Assembly: GCA_029931535.1 (NCBI GenBank)
Contig: JAQPZY010001536.1
Location: 1,002,001 to 1,066,000 of the forward strand
Direction of reading: 5' to 3'
Length of the DNA: 64,000 nt
From: Margaritifera margaritifera
Taxonomy: Eukaryota > Mollusca > Bivalvia > Unionida > Margaritiferidae
Under the pieces are notes generated by a model. That model did not search any database and was not told the DNA's origin. It saw nothing but the letters and a program-made list of their open reading frames with translations. Shown here one piece after another: positions 56,012 through 64,000 of the stretch (position 1 is its first letter; every line of letters starts with the position of its first letter). The position numbers were made by a program, and so were the translations under genes.

Positions 56012-57185
56012 GTAATCATTTGCATATCTCCGACTTTCAGAATATTACAGTAGAGCATAGAGTAGACTGGTACAATCTCATGGTACAGCATAGATTCTTC
56101 CAACCTGTATCATCCAACTTTCAGTTCATTCATCCAAAGCAACATTATTTCTCTCATAACATTTTAAATATGCAGACTGTATAAATTCAATATTATCAAG
56201 TGTTGCACCTCCAGATCTGTGGGACATCATTTAATAGGGCAAAGAAAAATGTACAGAATTTGTATTAAAAAATGAGATAATATCATTGTTCTGCAGGTTT
56301 TGCCATCTTCGCCACATTGTCTACACTATACTACCATAATTTCCATGGACACTGAAACTAAAAAGAGCTGCACAGAGGAATTTTCTGTTCCGGATCTTGC
56401 ACTCAACTAGTCTTCACTCTACCAGTGTTTTGTATAATCCCCTATCTCTGATTTATTTTTCTTTGGAAACTTAATTGTTATGTATTTTGTTTCTTCTGTC
56501 AGAAATTTAGTCCCTTTTGTCATTAATTAATCCTTAAAAAAATTACACTGTTGGCCAAAAATGGCTTTACACTGAAGCTCTGCAGACAACTGAACGAATC
56601 TTTAATATTTCAATTGATGGATCAACTGCCTACTCGGAAGCATAGCAATTTTTGTAAATATTTATAGCAAAACCATCCATTGAAAGTAAAATGAACTCGG
56701 CATATACTAAAAAAATGTAACAAAAAAGTTGGTTGGAAAATTTTGAAGTTATGAGAATTTTAATTGGTATATGTTACAAATGTGCAATCCTGAATGTGTC
56801 AAGAGCTGCTCAAGCAAGCCAGGTGACAAACTCTTGACCTGGGTGGGAGTTATGTAATATTCACATCTAGCCAGTGATAGCAGTGGCCAGCAAGCTTTTG
56901 TTATTTGCAGTCAATGTTTAACTAATATGTGGGCAGAGATGTGATCCATAAAAAATTGTAAGATTTGTGGTTTGATTGAAATGAACTGCCATCAGAAAAC
57001 TTTGATTGCCTTTGGTAACGTAGGTGTTTCCAAGTACCAACAAAGAAATTCATTCACATTTATTTTTCTTTTTCATTTCTTGTTTAGCTTGCTTGTATAA
57101 AGTAGAGCAGAGCTATTATACTACTTGCGGCATTGGCAACCACACATATGAAAGCATATACCTATGGCAGCCTCACTGCATCGCA

Positions 57186-58040
57186 ACTATTCTTCCCCAG
57201 TTCTGGGCACAGTTTGGAGTGGGTTAAATGTGTACATACATCTACAGTACTTGTACATTCTTAGTTAAGTTTTTGTGTTTCGCTCAGGTTTGTGCACTCT
57301 GTATGCTTACTGTTATACACAGAACCATGAAAAATTGATGGGATGTATCTTGATGCGTACTACACCCTCATCACAAAAGTAGGTTACAGTTACTCATTCC
57401 ATCCTTCACTAACTTCAGTTAAATTTTGTGTAAGTTTATTTCTCAGGTTCTGGTTATGCTAGAAACATTGGTTCCTCCATCCTCTTACATTTGCCAGATG
57501 AGCAATAGTAAGACCTGGTAATAATTTTATGAAAGTCTTAATAATTTATAGCCTTGTGTCAAATATACTTTGAATTCACTACATCTCTACTATTCTTTCT
57601 TCCCAAGTCCTAGGCAACATTTTGGAGTGGATTTCAAAGTAACTACTCCCTGGGGAGGGGGAAACTTTGTATACGAATGTACATTACTTGTAGATTCTTG
57701 GTTAGGTTTTTGTGCTTATTTTAGGCTTTTGCACTCTGTATGCTTACTATTATACACAGAACCATAAAAAATTTTGAGGGATGTATCTTAATGAGTACTT
57801 CACCATCATCATAAAAGTAGGTTACTGTGACCCATATTTTATGCTTCACTAACTTCGGTTAAATTTTGTGCAAGTTTATTTCTCAAGTTCTGGTTAGGCT
57901 AGAATCATCAGTTCCCCTGTATGCTTAAATTTGCCAAATGAGCAATAGTAAAACCTGGTAACAATCTTATAAATGTCTTAATAATTTATAGCCTTGTATG
58001 AAATATACTGTAAATTCACTGTTTCTCAAGGGATACCAAT
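57186..58040 (+). repeat. ~440-bp tandem duplication in the intron
   Basis: Two adjacent, collinear copies. 'GCACTCTGTATGCTTACT' with 'TATACACAGAACCAT', 'CTTCACTAACTTC', 'TGAGCAATAGTAA' and 'CTTAATAATTTATAGCCTTG' appear in the same order in both (first copy from ~57250, second from ~57692). Confidence 0.85.
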
Positions 58041-58292
58041 TTTAGTGGATTTTGTGGTTTCTACAAGCCACAAATTAAGGGACTGCATGAACAATGATCG
58101 ATCTGTGGAAACAGTAGTACTCTCTTACAAAATCCTCAAATTTAAGTACCAACTAAAATTTCATTTTCACAAAACCACGAAACTTAATACCCACAAAAAA
58201 GTAAATGAAATCATGGTGTCTCTACATTAAAGTGACAGCCCAAGGTTTTCATTAAAGTTGAAACTGAAATATCATTTCTTTCCCTTTTTCAG

Positions 58293-58572
58293 GAGAGTCT
58301 ACATATCTTACCTTGACAGTGTCCATTTCTTCCAACCTTGCCAATTAAGGACAGCCGTCTACCATGAGATTCTCATTGGTTATTTGGAATATGCCAAGAA
58401 GCTGGGCTACATCTGGGCTCACATCTGGGCCTGTCCACCTAGTGATAGAGCTGATTACATCTTCCATTGTCATCCTCCTGAGCAGAAAATTCCAAAGCCA
58501 CAAATGCTACAGGAGTGGTACAAAAACATGCTGGATAAAACCAAGAAAGAAGAAGTATTTGAGTGTTACAAG
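58293..58572 (+). CDS. CREBBP: CBP/p300-like, KAT domain exon 3 (active site)
   Basis: 280 bases between TTTTTCAG and GTAAAG, phase 2 to 0. It encodes '[20 protein letters not shown]', '[20 protein letters not shown]', '[20 protein letters not shown]' and '[20 protein letters not shown]'. Residues needed by p300 are present: the Asp of YLDSV (D1399 in human; codon 58315-58317), the Trp of HIWACPP (W1436; 58426-58428) and the Tyr of EWYK (Y1467; 58519-58521). Changes include GYIWAH (human GYTTGH) and SDRADY (human SEGDDY) around the acetyl-CoA/lysine groove. The enzyme is therefore probably active but diverged. Confidence 0.97.
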
Positions 58573-60888
58573 GTAAAGAGATCATTAAACTTAAGTTTAA
58601 AGCACAGTATTTTGCTTTAGCATTTATCTATGAATTAAAACTCTGTCAAGTTCTATGCTTGTTCTATATTCAGATGAATTTTCTAATCTTTAAGCATTTT
58701 TGGCAAGTTTGTTTACCGCACTTTGCAAACACTCATCAACCAGTTCAGAGCAACAAAGCTACTGGACACAATATTTACAACGTAACATATATATGGCCTT
58801 TCGTCCACTCTGTATATTAAACAAAATGGTATGTAGTGTTCTTTCTTTTAGATCTTTTTTCTATGATAGATAAAAAAAATGAAGAAACAAAAAAATAGCA
58901 AAATAAAAATGATTTGGTTGCAAATTTAATTCATAGGAAAGGACATAATACTTAGTAGTTTTTGCTCACCTGTCTTTAAGACCAAGTGAGCTTGTGTTAT
59001 GGCCCTGTGTCCACTGTGCCTTGTCCATTCCCCATAGTGTGTCTGTCATCAGTTGCTATTTTCAAGCTCAGGAAGCTCAGGAATCATTGTAAGCCTTTCA
59101 AGTTTGTGCAACTGATGCCAGTCAAATGTGGCCACCATCACTAAAAGCAGGAAAAAAACCCATTAAACACTTCTCAAACATTGCTGAGCAGAATTTTGCG
59201 AAATTTAATAGAAAGCATTCTGGCACATGGAACTAACATGATGCTGATCTGCCATCAAATATGGCTACCATTACTAAAAATAGAAAAACTTTGAAACCAC
59301 TTCTCAGAAACTGCTCAACAGAATTTGACCAAATTTAACAGAAAGTATTTTTGCATGAAGGATTTTTAGCATTTAAAATGATGCCAAGCTGCCATCAAGT
59401 ATTGACATAATTACTAAAAATACAAAAACCTTTGAATGACTTGTAATAAACTGCTTAATAGAATTGGACCAAATTTGGCAAAAAGCATCCTGGCATGAAG
59501 AGCTTTCAAATTTTTCACAAATGATGCTGATTTTCTTATAAATATAGCTGCTGTTCTCAAAACATATAAACCTTTAAACATCTTCTCATCAACTGCTCAA
59601 AATTTGATCAAATTTGTCAGAAACCATCCTGACATGATAGGCTTTAAAGTTGATACAAACAGTGCTGATTTGCTATATGATATGGCCACCATTACTATAA
59701 ATAGATAACCATTCAAATGACTTTTTATGAAAAACTTCTCAACAGAATTTAACCATATTTGTCAGAAAACATCTGCATAAGGTCCTTCCAGATTTGTACA
59801 AATGATACCTATCTGCACCAAATATGGCCACTGTTACTAAAAATAGTAAAAACTTTAAACAACTTATCAAAATTGCTAAACAGAATTTTAAAAAATTTGA
59901 CAAAAAGCTTTCTAGCATGTAGTGCTTTCAGGTTTTGTACAAATTATGACATTTCAACATTAAATGCAGCCACAGCACTAAAAATAGAAAAACCTTGAAA
60001 CAACTTCTTCTCAAAACCACTTTAACAGAAATTTGACCAAATTTGACAAACCATTGTGACATAAAGGGTTTTTATAATTTGTGCCAATAATGCTGATCTG
60101 CCATCAAATATGACTGCAGCTACTAAAAACAAAACCTTTAACAACAACTTCTCAAAATCTGCTTAGCATAATTTGACCAAATTTCGACAGAAAGTGTCCT
60201 ATCTTGAAGGTCTTTCAGATGTATATAAATGATGTTGATCAATCAAATATGGCTGACATTACTAAAAAAAGATTTTTAAAAATAAATATCCAAACGAGAC
60301 AAAGCAACAGAAATTGATAAACTTTTTACAGAAAGCATCCCAGCATAAAGGCCTTTCAGTATTGGACACATGATGCTGATGTGCCATGAAATATGAATGA
60401 AGATTCAAAAATAGAAAAACCTGCAAACAATTATTTTCGTAATGTGCAAACAACAGCACTGGAAGAAATTTCTACAGAAAGTATCCTACTGATGCTGATT
60501 TCTTGGCTATGAGGCAAATGCCAGGCATGTGAGTGCCCTTAGGTGCACTTGTGCCTCTTGTTAGATGCAAACTCAGTCAATGACTATTTCTATCAAATTT
60601 ACATGGGAGAGCAGACACTTTTCATCTTCCTGACTGGGCCAAGATATGAATATTGGTTTTTTTCTGATTTTGTGTGTGTGTGTGTGCACAATTTTAGTTG
60701 ATTTTATTGATAGTATCCCATGAAGAAAAAGTTCCTCCCCACTCCTTTGTCTTTTTTAATGCAGATTTAAATAAATGGAATAGCCCTGAGTTCGGTAAAG
60801 TTCATGATGCTCTTCAAAGGGACAGGCATAGTGTTTCATTCCAGAGTTGTGGACCTTTTGTTCTGACTACAGCTTTTCTTTTGTTTAG
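58573..60888 (+). other. intron holding family A copy 3
   Basis: GT...AG intron. The repeat-array element at 58966-60560 fills most of it; the rest is AT-rich, with a (TG)n run at 60673-60687 and a standard acceptor TTTGTTTAG. Confidence 0.9.
58966..60560 (+). mobile_element. repeat-array element, family A, copy 3
   Basis: It begins 'GCTCACCTGTCTTTAAGACC' and 'AAGTGAGCTTGTGTTATGGC'. Some ten units of ~140 bases follow, each with 'GAATTTGACCAAATTT', 'ATGATGCTGATCTGCCATC' and 'ACCATTACTAAAAATAGAAA'. It ends 'GTGCACTTGTGCCTCTTGTT'. The terminal part after the last unit ('GGAAGAAATTTCTACAGAAA') matches that of copy 1 ('GGAAGAAATTACTACAGAAA'). Confidence 0.7.
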
Positions 60889-61002
60889 GACATCCTGAAA
60901 GATTCCAGTGAGAACAACATGACTGGGATAAATGACCTGCCATATTTTGAAGGGGACTTCTGGCCAAATATGTTGGAAAAAATCATTAAAGAGCTTGAGA
61001 AG
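60889..61002 (+). CDS. CREBBP: CBP/p300-like, KAT domain exon 4
   Basis: 38 codons between TTTGTTTAG and donor GTAGAG. It encodes 'DILKDSSENNMTGINDLPYF' then 'EGDFWPNMLEKIIKELEK', matching human 'LPYFEGDFWPNVLEESIKELEQ'. Phase 0 at both ends. In vertebrates the same segment runs straight on into the basic autoinhibitory loop. Here a donor follows, and the remaining KAT, ZZ and TAZ2 exons must lie beyond the window. Confidence 0.95.
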
Positions 61003-62012
61003 GTAGAGGCAATAAGTAGAAAACTTTTACATTTAACTTAATTGAACAAGACTTAATTCACATTATTTATTTCATTCACAGTTTACAGAAATAACTGTTT
61101 ATTAGCAAGAACATTTGCAAGGTGGGGAATGGGTGGAGGGGATAATGCCCATTGCATCTTAATCAGCAATGAAAACATCTTTACATAAAGGAAAAAAAAA
61201 GACAAGGAAAAAAAGCACCTTATAAACTCATGAAGTCTTCATAGATTGATGCCAGACCCACTCAAACACATCCCCAGTCTCCTTTTCTAAGTTCAATTTG
61301 AGCTACATTAAACAGCAGTGGTATAAGAAACAGTACAGACTAGTCAGCACAGAAAAAGGAGGGTCACAGAGTACAATCTTAACATTGTACACTTTATAAA
61401 AATATATTGTCACCATTTTTGCATGTCAGTGAATTGTAAAAAGTACAATTTAGTCCGTATGTATAATCTCTACCTACATGTAAATGCACATAAAATTCAG
61501 ATAAAGTAACCATTTAGAAGTGGTGATGGTGGTGGTGGGGGATGGTGGAGGGGGGTAATGTTCACATTGGGCTAATAGTTCTTGTTTTGTGTATATATGA
61601 ATGTCCAGGTGCTAAGTTTAGCTTGGACATATAATCTGAAATGTGATATTCAGTACTATTAAAATATTCAGTACTAATAAAAAAGAAACAAATCATTTAT
61701 ATAGCACATTTGTTTTTCACTTTGAAATAAATGGTATAAATTTGTATTGACTGTGGGTAGATAAAACTAAAATGTGCCTTCCGGACTCCAAATGTCGATG
61801 CATAAACCATGGCAAAGCAAAATATTATAAAGACTTTGAGCTACCAAGAAAAAAGGTTCCCAGAACAAATAACTCGCATGTGAAAAACAATGGAAATGAT
61901 ACAGAACTCTTTTGCACTCTCACAGGACAGAGACATCTACTAGAGGTGGCAACAATGAACACTGTATGTCAGTCAGAGTTTTAATATTTTTAAAAGATAA
62001 AAAGGACTTTTC
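61003..62012. other. intron or intergenic, no exon recognised
   Basis: No continuation of the KAT domain was found. A 70-codon frame at 61772-61984 has no recognisable motif and no good acceptor. Confidence 0.4.
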
Positions 62013-62370
62013 ATTAACTCTACTGGTCAAAAACCAGATGAGCTTATGAGATGGCCCATCATCTGTCATCAGTCTGTTTCTTAGCACATGTTTATCACTA
62101 CTGCTCCAAAATTATTGGGAGGGTTTGCATGTAACTTTACACACACATTTATCCCAAGGTCTAGTTGGTCCTAAATGAAAATGGTGCCCCTCCAACATCC
62201 AATATGGCCACCACATCTGCCCTTTTGAAAATCTTGTTATAGCTACTTTTGCTAAAGGGATGGTGGTATTGACATAGCTTTTTACATAAAGATTTTAAAT
62301 GATGTCTAGTTGGTCCTAAATGAAAGTAGTACCAATTTTATATCCAATATGGCCACCACATAGATCATCA
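62013..62370 (+). mobile_element. repeat-array element, family B, copy 2 (truncated)
   Basis: It starts 'TTAACTCTACTGGTCAAAAA' and continues 'GCACATGTTTATCACTACTG' and 'TAGTTGGTCCTAAATGAAAA', collinear with the copy at 45068. It stops at the (AAT)n tail of the LINE at 62371. Confidence 0.65.
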
Positions 62371-62392
62371 TAATAATAATAATAATAATAAT
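62371..62392. repeat. (AAT)n tail of the minus-strand LINE
   Basis: A trinucleotide run at the 3' end of the LINE (read as (ATT)n on the minus strand), as common for CR1/L2-type elements whose 3' ends carry short tandem repeats. Confidence 0.6.
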
Positions 62393-64000
62393 GAGGACTT
62401 TGTATAGTACCTAATCTTTAGAAGCTCTAAGCGCTTTACAACATTAGATAGATAACACATTAATAATGATATATAATGATATGATTACGAAAAACAAACA
62501 CCATGAAATTAGAAAACAAAAACATGCTGAAAATAGTTAAGGTAAGGAAACATTATTAAGTCTTTAGGTCTATTCTTGCAGTCGAAATAGGTGAGTTTTA
62601 AGAGCATTCTTGAATGAGATCACTGTGTCATTGTGTCTAAGTTCAGTGGGCAATTCGTTCCACGTTGCTGGGCCCTGGTATGCAAAAGAACGTTGTCCGT
62701 ATGACTTCATTTTGATAGTGGGAATAATGAGAATACGAGTGTCGGAAGAGGAGCGTAAGTATCTTGCTGGTGTGTACACATGGGTGAGGTGAGATAGGTA
62801 TGTTGGACTGGAGCCAGTCAATGAAATGTAGCACAGAGAACAAATTTTGTGTTTGATTCTGGATCTAATGGGTAGCCAGTGTAGGGTACAGAGCAGGGGG
62901 GAGGTGTGCTCTGTTCGTGGTACTCTAAGAATGATCCGAGCAGCTGTGTTTTGAAGTTTCTGGAGTAGGTACTGAGATGAACCAGATAGAATTGAGTTAC
63001 AATAGTCCAGTCTTGAAAGTACTAAGGAACACACAAGTGTTTTAGTGGCATCAGCTGAAAGATAATTGCGAATGGAGCTGATGCGTCTCAGCTCAAGATA
63101 TGCAGCATTGCATATGTTCATGACATGTTGGTGCAATGAGAGAGTACTGTCTAGGTTTCGTACTGACTGTGTGAATTTATTGTTGGTGTTGCTGATATTT
63201 GTTGTTTGAGGTAAAGGATGTGAATGAGAAAGTCTTTGTGTTGTAATGAGAATGGCTTCAGTTTTATCATCATTCATCTGCAGCTTGTTACATGTCATCT
63301 ATGATTTCACATCGGAAATGCACCTCTCTACACCTTGGATGGTAGCATCAACTTCAGTTGGGTGGCTCGATTTGTATATTTGGGTGTCATCAGTGTACAA
63401 TTGGTGAGACACTGGATGACGATCTTGACACTTGAGAGCGGCTGAGTGTATAGAATGAAGAGAACAGGTCCAAGAACAGAACCTTGTGGAACACCAAAAC
63501 ATAGATCAACTGGGCTGGAGTGTTTTCCATTTGCGGACACAATTTGTGTCCTGTTGACCAAGTATGACTTGAACCATAGTAAGGCTGTATCGTGAATGCC
63601 AAATACATGATGGAGACGGTGAAGTAATATATCATGGTCTATTGTGTCAAATGCTGCAGACAAGTCAAGGAGGGTGAGGACTGTAATCTTTCCACTATCC
63701 AAAGCAGAGAGAAGGTCGTTAACTACTTTCAGAAGGATAGTTTCGGTACTATGGCGAGGGCAATATGCAGACTGTACATTGCTAAAAAGACTGTTTGAAT
63801 TCAGATGAGATACAAGTTGGGATAGAACAACTTTTTCTAAGATTTTTGACATGAATGGGAGGTTAGAAACTGGGCGGTAGTTCTTTAGATCGTTATGGTC
63901 AAGTGTTGGTTTCTTCAGCAGAGGCTTTACAATGGCAGTTTTGAAAAATGATGGGAATTCCCCGGATGAGAGAGAAGTATTAATAACATCAGTTAGTGAA
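62393..64000 (-). pseudogene. CR1/L2-like LINE, reverse transcriptase ORF2 (3' part), broken
   Basis: The minus strand encodes the RT and C-terminal part of a non-LTR retrotransposon, open at the window end. One frame (64000 to ~63430) has 'KILEKVVLSQL', 'DLSAAFDTIDHDILLHRL' and 'GVPQGSVLGPVLFILYTQPL'. A frame change near 63430 leads to the catalytic box 'LYTDDTQIY' (63420-63395), where the usual FADD/YADD is YTDD. TAG at 63299-63301 replaces an expected Trp in 'KSWMTCNKL'. The final frame (63298-62570) gives 'LQMNDDKTEAI', 'LSRLDYCNSILSG', 'LHWLPIRSRI' and 'WNELPTELR', ending in TGA. The 3' untranslated part has 'AAGCGCTTTACAAC' on the plus strand. Several lesions make this copy inactive. 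Confidence 0.88.

Noticed and set aside
61772..61984. 70-codon frame after the last CBP exon
   Set aside because: Basic and Asn-rich like the autoinhibitory loop, but no conserved phrase and no proper acceptor.

Overview
The window looks like a stretch of an intron-rich, AT-rich invertebrate nuclear genome, most likely a mollusc and probably a bivalve. This is inference. It rests on tRNA-derived SINEs with the core 'TGTCCTTGGGCAAGGCAC', arrays of ~140-bp units in elements ending in CTCTTGTTA, Polinton remnants, and a CBP/p300-type gene with short exons in long repeat-filled introns. No bacterial-type operons, rRNA or intact tRNA genes were recognised.

Layout. 1-25.9 kb: mostly gene-free repeats. 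These include a decayed LINE ORF1 (minus strand, 1.2-2.2 kb) with a head-to-head second 5' end, several hairpin MITEs, minisatellites, SINEs, and one convincing 3'-terminal coding exon (7627-7716) of an unidentified plus-strand gene. At 17.4-21.15 kb lies a very AT-rich, broken Polinton/Maverick: integrase with chromodomain split by a TA microsatellite, and capsid-like remnants. It is abutted at about 21.155 kb by an opposite-strand, compositionally different Polinton-type DNA polymerase remnant (to 22.9 kb). A PHD-finger fragment (24.1 kb) and a Mutator-like ORF remnant (25.9-26.5 kb) follow.

27-37.5 kb: more MITEs and repeats, a promoter-like CpG-richer stretch with CRE/ETS/E-box motifs, a broken THAP domain, and the most intriguing element of the window. 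This is a nearly intact spliced gene for a large basic, Cys-cluster protein with RNase H-like (DDE-type) signature motifs, followed by a C-terminal tudor/chromo-like part in another frame. It is surrounded by six copies of GTAGTGTCTGTAACC and lies between 26-bp inverted repeats 5.5 kb apart. Only one in-frame stop and one frame change separate it from an open gene.

38-61 kb: twelve consecutive plus-strand exons of a CBP/p300-family lysine acetyltransferase (acidic/KxE linker, bromodomain, RING/PHD-like zinc region and most of the KAT domain). All splice phases agree. The one anomaly is an in-frame TAA near the start of the linker exon, with an ATG directly after it. The encoded protein is clearly diverged from vertebrate CBP/p300 as remembered, yet keeps the bromodomain Asn and the KAT Asp, Trp and Tyr. 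The first (TAZ1, KIX) and last (rest of KAT, ZZ, TAZ2) parts are not in the window. Its introns hold two related repeat-array families (A and B), SINEs, two hAT-type elements (one with a ~680-bp internal palindrome) and a ~440-bp tandem duplication.

62-64 kb: a truncated family B copy, then the 3' end of a CR1/L2-like LINE on the minus strand, broken by a frameshift, a stop and a YTDD (instead of YADD) catalytic box; it runs off the window end.
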